Notes: generated from the sequence alone by a model not told the origin. Positions 1 to 7,146 are shown, counted from the stretch's first letter. The stretch is DNA of 10,096 nt from Cyanobacteria bacterium UBA6984 (GCA_002450015.1 DJYG01000008.1:1-10096); one strand, 5' to 3'. A program made the numbers and translations.

Positions 1-20
1 TCTGTTTTATACCTTTACTT

Positions 21-112
21 TGTCATACTGAGCGTTAGCGAAGTATCCAGTTTTTGTACTTGTTTGTATTTTATTTTTGTAACGGATTGCTTCGCTATCA
101 CTCGCAATGACA
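21..112. repeat. Imperfect palindromic intergenic repeat
   Basis: The arm at 21-50 (starts TGTCATACTGAGCG, core TAGCGAAG) is an imperfect reverse complement of the arm at 84-112 (core CTTCGCTA, ends CGCAATGACA). The 33-bp AT-rich stretch between them would form the loop of a long hairpin. The GCGAAG/CTTCGC core and the TGTCAT ends resemble the dispersed intergenic palindromes seen in many copies in AT-rich bacterial genomes. Only this copy is visible here, so dispersal is inferred. It is more GC-rich than its surroundings and has no coding potential. Confidence 0.6.
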
Positions 113-194
113 ATGCTTAATTTTTTTATCGCATGAACACATAAAGGGTGTACTGTGACATGTAAAAGTATTGATTTTACTGACTTTTTTAAAA

Positions 195-219
195 TAGAAA
201 CGTGAAAAACACGTTTCTA
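195..219. other. Perfect 10-bp hairpin inside cassette 1
   Basis: TAGAAACGTG (195-204) pairs perfectly with CACGTTTCTA (210-219) across a five-A loop. It lies ten bases upstream of the -35 at 229. It lacks a following T-run on the plus strand, so it is a poor terminator in that direction. It is better read as a protein-binding dyad. Its left arm contains part of the CGTGAAA motif (201-207) that also precedes the promoter of cassette 2. Confidence 0.5.
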
Positions 220-228
220 AAATTAGGC

Positions 229-257
229 TTGCAATCGGCTAAAATATTTGTTATAAT
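229..257 (+). promoter_or_regulatory. Sigma70-type promoter inside cassette 1, reading toward glyQ
   Basis: TTGCAA at 229-234 and a perfect TATAAT at 252-257 are separated by an ideal 17 bp. Transcription would start near 264, cross the right inverted-repeat arm (279-294) and enter glyQ after a leader of roughly 290 nt. A 9-bp dyad, ATATTTGTT (244-252) and AACAAATAT (265-273), encloses the -10 and the start site, which is a natural place for a repressor. If the cassette inverts, this promoter would point away from glyQ. Confidence 0.6.
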
Positions 258-294
258 TAGAAACAACAAATATCTATTTGTCACAGTACACCCT

Positions 295-481
295 ATTTAG
301 TGAAGGTTTGTTTTTTTATTTGTAAAAATATTTATTTTTTATAAATATCACAAAAAATATTCATTAGACAAATATGCCTAAAAATATACTTTCAAATTGA
401 TATATGTTTAAATAATCTTTAAACAATGTTTTGGATTGTTACAAATATAGTTACCTAATTTAATATTTTATAAATACATTC
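295..481. other. AT-rich non-coding stretch with two small dyads
   Basis: I see no gene, RNA gene or clear promoter here. Two perfect dyads stand out: an A+T-only one, ATATTTAT/ATAAATAT, around 328-348, and GTTTAAA (406-412) facing TTTAAAC (418-424) with a 5-bp spacer. The second has the form of a regulator half-site pair about 60 bp upstream of the glyQ-proximal -35. In DNA this AT-rich, such dyads may arise by chance. Confidence 0.35.
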
Positions 482-511
482 TTGATTTTTGGCATGCCTT
501 TGGGCTATAAT
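482..511 (+). promoter_or_regulatory. glyQ-proximal sigma70-type promoter
   Basis: TTGATT at 482-487 and a perfect TATAAT at 506-511 are 18 bp apart. The start would be near 518, giving a leader of about 33 nt before the glyQ ATG. An AGGAAG ribosome binding site lies at 534-539 in that leader. No long structured leader such as a T-box fits in this short distance. This is probably the constitutive promoter for the glyQ operon, with the cassette promoter at 229-257 acting as an additional, distal input. Confidence 0.6.
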
Positions 512-550
512 GAAAAAGTTATATTTTTCAGTTAGGAAGTCGGAACACAA

Positions 551-1429
551 ATGGCATTAAATTTTCAAGAATTAATTTTTAATTTACAAAAATACTGGGC
601 TGACCAAGGTTGTATAATTCAGCAGCCTTATGATATTGAAAAAGGCGCATCAACAATGAATCCTGCAACTTTTTTAAAAGCGCTTGGCCCTGAGCCTTGG
701 CATACAGCTATGGTTGAACCTTGCAGAAGACCTACTGATGCAAGATATGGTGAAAATCCTAATCGTTTAGGACACTATTACCAATTCCAGGTGATTATGA
801 AACCAACACCAAAAGATGCTCAAGAACTATATCTAAAATCTTTAGAGGCTATTGGTATTGATTTGACTAAGCACGATGTGCGTTTTGTAGAAGATAACTG
901 GGAATCACCAACATTGGGAGCTGCCGGTGTTGGTTGGGAAGTTTGGCTTGACGGTATGGAGATTACTCAATTTACGTATTTCCAACAAGTAGGCGGGTTA
1001 GAAGTTAAACCTGTTGCATTAGAGCTTACTTATGGTGTTGAACGTATTGCTATGTATTTACAAAATGTACAGCATTTTAAAGATATAAAATGGAATGAAC
1101 ATTATAATTATGGCGAAATTTTTATGCAAAACGAAGTTGAACAATCAAAATATAATTTTGAAGTTTCAAATGCTGATTCTTTGTTTAAAATGTTTGATTT
1201 ATTCCAAGAAGAAGTTGATAATTGCGTAAATTCTGAATTGGTACTACCGGCTTATGATTATGTTTTAAAATGTTCTCATACTTTTAATCTTCTTGATGCA
1301 AGAGGTGTTATAAGTAAAGATGAAAGGAATAATTTTATAAATCGTATTCGTTCAATGGCATCAAAAGTTGCAAAGTTATACGTTGAACAACGGGAAAAAA
1401 TGGGGTATCCTTTATTGAAAGAAAAATAG
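551..1429 (+). CDS. glyQ: Glycyl-tRNA synthetase alpha subunit
   Basis: This is the catalytic subunit of the two-subunit (alpha2beta2) bacterial glycyl-tRNA synthetase. It is a class II enzyme in the cytoplasm that activates glycine with ATP and, with GlyS, charges tRNA-Gly. The 292-aa length is normal for the family. Seen in the protein: the family N-terminus MALNFQELIFNLQKYW, the class II motif 2 region EPCRRPTDARYGENPNR (residues 56-72), GAAGVGWEVW (123-132) and the motif 3 segment GVERIA (162-167). The ATG at 551 begins the family-typical start and has AGGAAG 11 nt upstream. It is the first gene of a plus-strand run, 37 nt before a permease. The partner gene glyS, usually adjacent, is not in this window. 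Confidence 0.97.
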   Translation: MALNFQELIFNLQKYWADQGCIIQQPYDIEKGASTMNPATFLKALGPEPWHTAMVEPCRRPTDARYGENPNRLGHYYQFQVIMKPTPKDAQELYLKSLEAIGIDLTKHDVRFVEDNWESPTLGAAGVGWEVWLDGMEITQFTYFQQVGGLEVKPVALELTYGVERIAMYLQNVQHFKDIKWNEHYNYGEIFMQNEVEQSKYNFEVSNADSLFKMFDLFQEEVDNCVNSELVLPAYDYVLKCSHTFNLLDARGVISKDERNNFINRIRSMASKVAKLYVEQREKMGYPLLKEK

Positions 1430-1466
1430 TAGTACTTAACAATTAACAAAACCACGAAAGAAAGAA

Positions 1467-3080
1467 ATGGCGACAAAAAAAGAGTTTAGAATTAATTTTA
1501 CAAAAGCCGGTTTAAAAAATATATTAAAACGCAAAAAAACAGATGACATGCTAAAAGATGCAAAGCGTAACGGATTAAAGAAAACGCTGAATGCATTTGA
1601 TTTGATAATTTTAGGTGTCGGTGCAATTATAGGTTCAGGTATTTTTGCTGTTGTTGGTATTGCTGCAGCAGGTGGTCCTGAAAGTGTTGGTGCAGGACCC
1701 GCACTTGTTGTATCTATGATTATTGCTGCAATAGCTTGTGTTTTTTCAGCATTATGTTATTGTGAATTTGCAACTATGCTTCCTGTTGCAGGTGGTGCAT
1801 ACATATACACTTATGCAACTTTGGGTGAATTTATGGCATGGATGGTCGGTTGGATTTTAATGCTTGAATACGGACTTGGTTTTATTGCCGTTTCTTGTGC
1901 CTGGTCAAATCATGTAGTTCAATTTATGAAAGGATTTCAAGGTTCTTTACCTGCTTTGCTTACAAATCCTCCTATTTGGCTTGTGTCTGATTACAGAACA
2001 GCTATTACACAACTTGGAGATAGCGCTAAAGAAGTTGTACCAACTATATTAGGAATTCCTTTTTGTATTAATTTACCTGCAATATTTATTATTGCATTAA
2101 TAACTTGGATTTTGAAAAGAGGAACTAAAGATTCAACAATTATGGCAACAGTTATGGTTGTTATTAAACTTGCGGTAATTGCTTTGTTTATTTGTGTTGG
2201 TGCTTTTTATGTAAAACCTGATAATTGGCTGCCATTTGCTCCAAATGGTTTTGATGGTGTTTTTATGGGAGCGTTTATAATTTTCTTTGCTTATATTGGA
2301 TTTGATGCATTAGCAACAACAGCAGAAGAATGTAAAAATCCTCAAAGGGACTTGCCTATTGGTATTATAGGTTCGTTGTTAATTACAACATTAGTATATG
2401 TTCTTGTTGCTTTAGTTTTAACAGGTATGCAGCCTACAAGCGGAGTTGCAATTCCTCAAGGATTTTTGAAAGCCCCTATGGCTTATGTTATGACAATGGT
2501 TCATCAAGATTGGGTTGCAGGATTTATTTCTGTCGGTTCTATTGCCGGATTGACTTCAGTTTTATTGGTATTGTTAATGGCTTGTACTCGTATTTTGTAT
2601 GCAATGAGCCGTGATAATTTTTTACCTCCGATATTTAGAAAATTGCATAGAAAAACACGAACTCCAAACATAATAACCTATGTTGTTGCAATAATTTCAG
2701 TATTGTGTGTTTTAGGTTTAGATTTGAATGTTGCTGCAGAACTTTGTAATTTTGGAACATTCACATCGTTTATTATAATCTGTGTTGCTGTTTTGATATT
2801 GAGAAAAATTGAACCAAACAGACACAGACCGTTCAAAGTTCCTTTTTCACCTTGGTTTCCGTTGTGCGGGATTATATGTTGTGGCGGTTTGATGATATTT
2901 TCATTAAAATCTCTTACAACATCTGCAATTTTATTTCCTATATGGCTTGGTATCGGGGCTTTAATATATTTCCACTACGGATACAAGAAAAACCGTAAAA
3001 AAGAAGCAAAAATGCTTGAAATTAAACTAAAAGCAATTGAAAAAACAAAAGCGAAAGAATTAGAGAATAATGAACAATAA
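1467..3080 (+). CDS. APC-superfamily amino acid permease (YfnA/cationic amino acid transporter-like), first copy
   Basis: A 537-aa inner-membrane amino acid transporter with about 12 hydrophobic helices, preceded by a charged cytoplasmic N-terminus of about 40 residues and followed by a Lys/Glu-rich tail. The TM1 unwound-helix motif GVGAIIGSGIF (50-60), which binds the substrate amino group in APC transporters, is intact. Also visible are FFAYIGFDA (273-281), TTAEE (284-288) and NPQRDLPIGI (291-300), typical of the CAT/YfnA branch. The substrate cannot be read from sequence; a neutral or basic amino acid is possible. The start is supported by a weak purine-rich stretch (GAAAGAAAG) before ATG. 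It follows glyQ by 37 nt and overlaps the next permease by 11 bp, indicating cotranscription and probably coupled translation. The next gene is a clear paralogue. Confidence 0.9.
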   Translation: MATKKEFRINFTKAGLKNILKRKKTDDMLKDAKRNGLKKTLNAFDLIILGVGAIIGSGIFAVVGIAAAGGPESVGAGPALVVSMIIAAIACVFSALCYCEFATMLPVAGGAYIYTYATLGEFMAWMVGWILMLEYGLGFIAVSCAWSNHVVQFMKGFQGSLPALLTNPPIWLVSDYRTAITQLGDSAKEVVPTILGIPFCINLPAIFIIALITWILKRGTKDSTIMATVMVVIKLAVIALFICVGAFYVKPDNWLPFAPNGFDGVFMGAFIIFFAYIGFDALATTAEECKNPQRDLPIGIIGSLLITTLVYVLVALVLTGMQPTSGVAIPQGFLKAPMAYVMTMVHQDWVAGFISVGSIAGLTSVLLVLLMACTRILYAMSRDNFLPPIFRKLHRKTRTPNIITYVVAIISVLCVLGLDLNVAAELCNFGTFTSFIIICVAVLILRKIEPNRHRPFKVPFSPWFPLCGIICCGGLMIFSLKSLTTSAILFPIWLGIGALIYFHYGYKKNRKKEAKMLEIKLKAIEKTKAKELENNEQ

Positions 3081-4626
3081 ATTTTTAGAAAAATTAAACA
3101 AAACATTACATTATGCTTTGACGAAAAAAAGCACTGATGAGTTAGTGTCTGCGAGTAAGCATTCTGAATTAAAGAAAACATTAAATGCATTTGATTTAAT
3201 TATCTTAGGCATTGGTGCAGTTGTAGGTACAGGAATTTTCACAATTGTCGGTATTGCAGCTCAAGGCGGAGATGGTGGTATTGCCGCAGGTCCATCTCTC
3301 ACTCTTTCAATGATAATTGCTGCAATTGCTTGTGTTTTTTCTGCCTTGTGTTACAGTGAATTTGCTTCGATGATACCTGTTGCGGGAAGTGCTTATACTT
3401 ATACTTATGCAACAATGGGTGAATTTATGGCATGGATGGTCGGCTGGATTTTAATGCTTGAATATGCAATTGGGAATATTACTGTTGCAAGTGCTTGGAC
3501 AGGATATTTTATGCAATTGTTGAAGGGTTTTGAACATGTTCTCCCAAATTGGTTGGTAAATCCTCCTATTTGGCTTATTAATGACTATCGTTCTGCTCTT
3601 GCAATTTGCAACAAAGAAGGTCTAAATCCTCACGATGTAATACCTTATTTATGGAATACAATTCCTATATCAATTAATGTTCCTGCAATTTTAATTGTCT
3701 TAATTCTAACATTATTATTAGTAAAAGGTGTTAAAGAATCTACAAAAGTTGCAACTATAATGGTTTTTGTTAATTTATTTATAATTTTATCGTTTATTGT
3801 AGTTGGCGCTTTTTATGTAAAACCTGATAATTGGGTACCTTTTGCACCAAATGGTTTTGAGGGAATATTTAGCGGTGCATTTATAATATTTTTTGCATAT
3901 ATTGGCTTTGATGCGATTTCTACAACGGCAGAAGAAACAAAAAATCCTCAAAGAGATTTGCCAATTGGTATTTTAGGGACATTGTTAATTTGTACTGTTT
4001 TGTATGTAGCTGCCGCTCTTGTTTTGACTGGTATGGTTAATTACAATCTTATAGATGTGCAAGCTCCTATTGCTTCTGCTATGCGAATGGTAGGTCAAAA
4101 CAGACTCGCAGGATTTATATCGGTTGGAGCTTTAGCAGGCTTAACATCTGTGTTGCTTGTATATCAACTTGGTACAACAAGAATTTTATATGCGATTTGC
4201 CGTGACAGGTTTTTACCAAAAGGTTTAAGAAGAGTTCACAGACATAATAGAACTCCATATATTTTAACTTGGCTGTCTGCCATTGTGGTTATATTAGGTT
4301 CATTAGTTATGGATTTGAAAATTTCCGCAGAACTTTGTAATTTTGGAACATTTTTATCATTTATAATTGTTTGTGCAGCAATAATAATTTTGAGAAAAAC
4401 AGAACCTGATAGACCAAGAGCTTTTAAAGTACCGTTTGTACCACTTTTCCCTATACTTGGGATTATAATGAGCGGAGGTTTAATGGTTTATTCAATGAAA
4501 TCTCTGACAACCTCCTCGTTATGGTTTATTGCATGGCTTATAGCCGGATTATGGATATATGCTTGTTACGGTTATGGACAAAAGCGTATTGAAGAACGCA
4601 GAAAAAAATTTTATAACAACAAATAA
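3070..4626 (+). CDS. APC-superfamily amino acid permease (YfnA/cationic amino acid transporter-like), second copy
   Basis: A 518-aa integral membrane transporter with the same layout as its upstream neighbour: a polar N-terminus of about 40 residues, about 12 helices and a short basic tail. The substrate-site motif reads GIGAVVGTGIF (47-57), and FFAYIGFDA (274-282), TTAEE and NPQRDLPIGI are conserved. By eye more than half of the aligned residues match the first copy, with TM3-TM4 (GEFMAWMVGWILMLEY) identical, so this is a tandem duplication. Differences cluster in TM4-TM5, the external loop near residues 150-200, and the second half (for example MVNYNLIDVQ against MQPTSGVAIPQ), which suggests a changed substrate range or a mixed complex. 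Its ATG lies inside the last codons of the first copy, so translational coupling is likely. No strong ribosome binding site is seen. Confidence 0.9.
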   Translation: MNNKFLEKLNKTLHYALTKKSTDELVSASKHSELKKTLNAFDLIILGIGAVVGTGIFTIVGIAAQGGDGGIAAGPSLTLSMIIAAIACVFSALCYSEFASMIPVAGSAYTYTYATMGEFMAWMVGWILMLEYAIGNITVASAWTGYFMQLLKGFEHVLPNWLVNPPIWLINDYRSALAICNKEGLNPHDVIPYLWNTIPISINVPAILIVLILTLLLVKGVKESTKVATIMVFVNLFIILSFIVVGAFYVKPDNWVPFAPNGFEGIFSGAFIIFFAYIGFDAISTTAEETKNPQRDLPIGILGTLLICTVLYVAAALVLTGMVNYNLIDVQAPIASAMRMVGQNRLAGFISVGALAGLTSVLLVYQLGTTRILYAICRDRFLPKGLRRVHRHNRTPYILTWLSAIVVILGSLVMDLKISAELCNFGTFLSFIIVCAAIIILRKTEPDRPRAFKVPFVPLFPILGIIMSGGLMVYSMKSLTTSSLWFIAWLIAGLWIYACYGYGQKRIEERRKKFYNNK

Positions 4627-4636
4627 TTGGTATTAA

Positions 4637-5029
4637 ATGGAAAATCTGGAAAATATTATATTTATAGTTGAAAGTATTGTTAGCTTGGCTGTAATTGTTG
4701 GATTTATATATAGTGCAACTAAAATTTCTAAACTAAGAGGTTTTTTAATATCCTCAGGTATTTTATTGGTATCTTTTTTATTTATTAGGTTTATTGAGTG
4801 GATTTTTGACAGTAAAGGAAATCACCCAATTTTATTTTATGCATTTTTGATAATGTTTAGTTTATTTCTATTATGGATTGCCGTGGATGGATTAATCTAT
4901 AAATTAACATCAGGTGATGAAATAAAAAAGATGTTTATAAAAGATACTCTTAATAAGCTAAAAATACTAGGTTTTAGTGCAATAGGTGCTATTTTAATTG
5001 TTGCGTTGATGTTTTTTTGTACAAATTAA
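4637..5029 (+). CDS. Small four-helix membrane protein of unknown function, first copy
   Basis: I do not recognise this 130-aa family. The protein has four predicted membrane segments at about 7-26, 35-52, 64-84 and 111-127. A short basic loop (KISKLRG, 29-35) separates helices 1 and 2, and a polar, Lys-rich loop (about 90-108, GDEIKKMFIKDTLNKLK) separates helices 3 and 4. There is no signal peptide beyond the first helix and no catalytic motif. It starts 10 nt after the second permease and the next gene is a paralogue of the same size, so it is part of the operon. The conserved loop pattern FI-x-DT-x3-LK is the best family signature. A role beside the permeases or in membrane homeostasis would be a guess. 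Confidence 0.8.
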   Translation: MENLENIIFIVESIVSLAVIVGFIYSATKISKLRGFLISSGILLVSFLFIRFIEWIFDSKGNHPILFYAFLIMFSLFLLWIAVDGLIYKLTSGDEIKKMFIKDTLNKLKILGFSAIGAILIVALMFFCTN

Positions 5030-5068
5030 AACAAAATATTTATGATAAAAAATTATTAAAAAGTGGAA

Positions 5069-5075
5069 AGAGGGG
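5069..5075 (+). promoter_or_regulatory. Ribosome binding site fixing a TTG start
   Basis: AGAGGGG lies 6 nt before the TTG at 5082. It is the strongest Shine-Dalgarno match among the plus-strand genes here. The TTG start is also supported by the paralogue upstream: with this start both proteins begin ME and place the ES of the first helix at residues 12-13 without a gap. Confidence 0.7.
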
Positions 5076-5081
5076 TTTTAA

Positions 5082-5489
5082 TTGGAAAAATTTGATTTTA
5101 TAATTACCATAATAGAAAGTATATTATCATTAGCTGTGCTTATAAGCTTTATATGGACATTCACAAAAGAATTCAAGCTAAAAGGTTTTGTACTTTCCTT
5201 GGGTGGAATTATACTAATTGTATTTTGTATAGATTTACTTGAAAAATTTATCAACTATTCTTTAGACAACCAACCTATTTTTATTATTATACTTTTGGCA
5301 ATAATTGCTATTTTTTTAATATGGATAATTATTTATACAATAAGAGAAAAGGTTAAAGCTGCCGGAGAAAATAAAAAGAAGTTTATAAATGATACAATGA
5401 GTGAGTTAAAAGTTTTATTGTTTTCACTTTTAATAGGTGCTGTTATAGTCGGAATAATTGTATTTTTATTAATAGCTAGTGATATTTAA
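5082..5489 (+). CDS. Small four-helix membrane protein of unknown function, second copy
   Basis: A 135-aa paralogue of the preceding gene, translated from a TTG start. The first 50 residues align without gaps and about 23 are identical. Shared positions include I-ES-I-SLAV (10-19), K-x2-KL-x-GF (29-36) and the loop FINDTMSELK (101-110), which corresponds to FIKDTLNKLK. Predicted membrane segments are at about 7-26, 35-53, 65-84 and 110-132. The loop between helices 3 and 4 is lysine-rich (REKVKAAGENKKK). It sits 52 nt after its paralogue and 24 nt before maf, with no terminator on either side. Function unknown; the protein may pair with its neighbour, since both halves of the duplication are kept. 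Confidence 0.8.
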   Translation: MEKFDFIITIIESILSLAVLISFIWTFTKEFKLKGFVLSLGGIILIVFCIDLLEKFINYSLDNQPIFIIILLAIIAIFLIWIIIYTIREKVKAAGENKKKFINDTMSELKVLLFSLLIGAVIVGIIVFLLIASDI

Positions 5490-5500
5490 TATTTTATAAA

Positions 5501-5505
5501 GAGGG
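5501..5505 (+). promoter_or_regulatory. Ribosome binding site fixing the TTG start of maf
   Basis: GAGGG lies 8 nt before the TTG at 5514. The start gives the canonical family N-terminus MKKLILASNSPRR, so the rare initiation codon is secure. Confidence 0.7.
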
Positions 5506-5513
5506 ATAAGTCG

Positions 5514-6083
5514 TTGAAAAAATTAATATTAGCATCAAATTCTCCAAGACGTAGGGAAATAATAAAAAAGTTAAATACCGAATATGAAATTATACCATCT
5601 TCGTATGAAGAAGTTTTAGAAAATCACGTGTTTGAGTACAAAAAAATAGAAAATCTTGCATATAACAAAGCTAATTCCGTTGCAAAAGATATAAAAGAAG
5701 AAACTCTTGTTATAGGCGCAGATACGGTTGTTGTTTTGGATAATATTATATTAGGAAAACCAAAAGATAAAAATGAAGCTTTTGAAATGTTAAAAAAACT
5801 ATCAGGAAAAGAACATTTTGTTGTTACATCAATTTGTGTTATAGAAACGCCACAAATGCGTAAAAAAATTCAATCCACAACAAGTTATGTCGAATTTGAA
5901 AATTTAACAGATAATATGATTAATGAATATATAGAAAAGTTTAATCCGTTAGATAAAGCCGGCGCTTATGGAATACAAGAACTGCCGCAAGGTTTTGTAA
6001 AACACATTGGCGGCAGTTTTGAAAATATAGTTGGACTATGCCCAAAAGCTTTAAATAAAATATTATCTGTTTTTAAACATTAG
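5514..6083 (+). CDS. maf: Maf-family nucleoside triphosphate pyrophosphatase
   Basis: A 189-aa cytoplasmic house-cleaning enzyme that hydrolyses nucleoside triphosphates (in characterised Maf proteins dTTP/UTP or modified pyrimidine nucleotides) to the monophosphate and pyrophosphate. Family motifs are complete: ASNSPRR (7-13) for phosphate binding, IGADTVV (67-73) with the catalytic Asp70, GKP (81-83), DKAGAYGIQE (147-156) and GSFENIVGLC (167-176). Length is normal. The DKAGAYGIQ form suggests the dTTP/UTP (YhdE-like) subgroup, by resemblance only. It is the last gene of the plus-strand run, and its last 11 bases overlap the end of rpsA on the other strand, leaving no room for a dedicated terminator. 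The start is TTG. Confidence 0.95.
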   Translation: MKKLILASNSPRRREIIKKLNTEYEIIPSSYEEVLENHVFEYKKIENLAYNKANSVAKDIKEETLVIGADTVVVLDNIILGKPKDKNEAFEMLKKLSGKEHFVVTSICVIETPQMRKKIQSTTSYVEFENLTDNMINEYIEKFNPLDKAGAYGIQELPQGFVKHIGGSFENIVGLCPKALNKILSVFKH

Positions 6084-7146
6084 CAACAAGTTCAGGTTGA
6101 GTAATGCTTAATGCAATACGTCTGTCTTGAGGATTAAATTTTAAAACGTATGATTTTATTTTATCTCCAACTTTCGCTATTACGTTGTTTTCACTTTCGT
6201 AAGCTGCAAGTTCCGTTTGAGGTAATAAAGCTTCAACTCCTGCATAAATTTCTACAAAAGCCCCGAAAGATTTTATTCTTGTAATAGTACCTTCTCGTAA
6301 TTCACCTTCTTTAATTACCTTTTCGGCTTCAATCCAAGGATCTTCTTCAAGATTTTTTAGGCTTAAAGAAATTCTATTTTTGTCGTGATCAATACTTATA
6401 ACTTCAACTTCAATTTTTTCACCAATTTTTAATCTGTCAGAAGGATGATCTATCCATTTCCAAGAAATTTGAGACAGCGGTAATAATCCATCAACTCCGC
6501 CTATATCAACAAATGCTCCGAAATCAGTAATTCTAACAACATCACCTTTTACTACTTGTCCGATTTCGATTTGAGCAAATAAATTTGCTTTTTCTTCTTC
6601 ACTAACTTCTGCATAAACCTTTTTATTTGAAAGAATAAAGCTGTTTTGTTGACTATCTAGAGTTAATATTTTTAATTCAAGTTTTTCGCCAACTGCAAAT
6701 TCTTGTTCTTTACTTTTAAGCTGACTAGCAGGTACAAATCCTTTTACCCCAAGAATATCAACAATTAATCCGCCTCTTACGACAGAACTAATTTCTCCTA
6801 ATATTGTTTCATCAGCCTCTTTTAATTTTTCAAGTTCTTTCCAAGTATATGCCTGTTGAACTTTTAAGCTTGAAAGAAGCATTTTTCCATCTAAATCTTC
6901 GTCAGAAATGATTAAAAATTCATATTCTTTACCTTTTTCCAATACAGACTCAATTGATTGAGCTCTATCGGAAACAATTTCTCTTGCAGGAACACTTGCT
7001 GAGGTTTTAGCACCAATATCAACAATAGCCCCTTCAGAATCATAGCCGCATACTGTACCTTTAACTAAGTCACCTTTTTTGAAAGTGTAATCGTAAGAAC
7101 CCAACAAGGATTCAAACTCTTCATCTGAATAGTTCTGTTTTTCCAT
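6073..7146 (-). CDS. rpsA: 30S ribosomal protein S1
   Basis: An RNA-binding protein of the small subunit that helps dock mRNA. At 357 aa it holds four S1 (OB-fold) domains at about 24-94, 112-176, 195-264 and 281-349. The third and fourth carry the clearest signature (TDFGAFVDIGGVDGLLPLSQ and KSFGAFVEI). The second is divergent, with VRGGLIVDILGVKGFVPASQL, as in the cyanobacterial protein. The N-terminus EEFESLLGSYDYTFKKGD and GAKTSASVP closely recall cyanobacterial S1, which to my knowledge has only three S1 domains, so the fourth is notable. GGAG lies 5 nt before the ATG and a promoter lies at 7164-7192. It is separated from mutS2 by a hairpin terminator, so it is probably transcribed on its own. 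Its stop overlaps maf. Confidence 0.93.
   Translation of the reverse strand: MEKQNYSDEEFESLLGSYDYTFKKGDLVKGTVCGYDSEGAIVDIGAKTSASVPAREIVSDRAQSIESVLEKGKEYEFLIISDEDLDGKMLLSSLKVQQAYTWKELEKLKEADETILGEISSVVRGGLIVDILGVKGFVPASQLKSKEQEFAVGEKLELKILTLDSQQNSFILSNKKVYAEVSEEEKANLFAQIEIGQVVKGDVVRITDFGAFVDIGGVDGLLPLSQISWKWIDHPSDRLKIGEKIEVEVISIDHDKNRISLSLKNLEEDPWIEAEKVIKEGELREGTITRIKSFGAFVEIYAGVEALLPQTELAAYESENNVIAKVGDKIKSYVLKFNPQDRRIALSITQPELVANV

Larger units (their letters stand above)
145..294. repeat. 150-bp inverted-repeat cassette with internal promoter (candidate invertible promoter)
   Basis: The 16-bp arm AGGGTGTACTGTGACA at 145-160 is matched perfectly, in reverse complement, at 279-294. Between the arms lie three smaller dyads: GTAAAA/TTTTAC (162-167/175-180), a 10-bp hairpin (195-219) and a 9-bp dyad over the promoter -10 (244-273). 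A full promoter at 229-257 points to the right, toward glyQ. No target-site duplication is visible outside the arms and there is no ORF inside. Two readings fit: an invertible promoter cassette or a miniature inverted-repeat transposable element. The presence of a second cassette of the same design at 9931-10083 and the missing duplication favour the first slightly. Confidence 0.6.

Noticed and set aside
195..219. Intrinsic terminator in cassette 1
   Set aside because: The 10-bp stem is AT-rich, and on the plus strand it is followed by AAATTAGG rather than a T-run. On the minus strand the T-content is modest and no gene ends nearby.
145..294. A typical miniature transposable element with target-site duplication
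   Set aside because: The bases outside the arms (ACATAA on the left, ATTTAG on the right) show no matching duplication, and I do not recognise the terminal repeats as those of a known insertion sequence family. It remains an open alternative and is not called.
295..550. T-box or other riboswitch leader for glyQ
   Set aside because: No T-box sequence, specifier stem or terminator/antiterminator pair is visible, and the proximal promoter leaves only about 33 nt of leader.
1276..1476. Minus-strand frame over the end of glyQ; similar frames at 2975-3190 (minus) and 8435-8644, 8903-9160 and 9324-9524 (plus)
   Set aside because: These lie opposite well-supported genes (glyQ, permeases, mutS2) and have compositions expected of antisense shadows.
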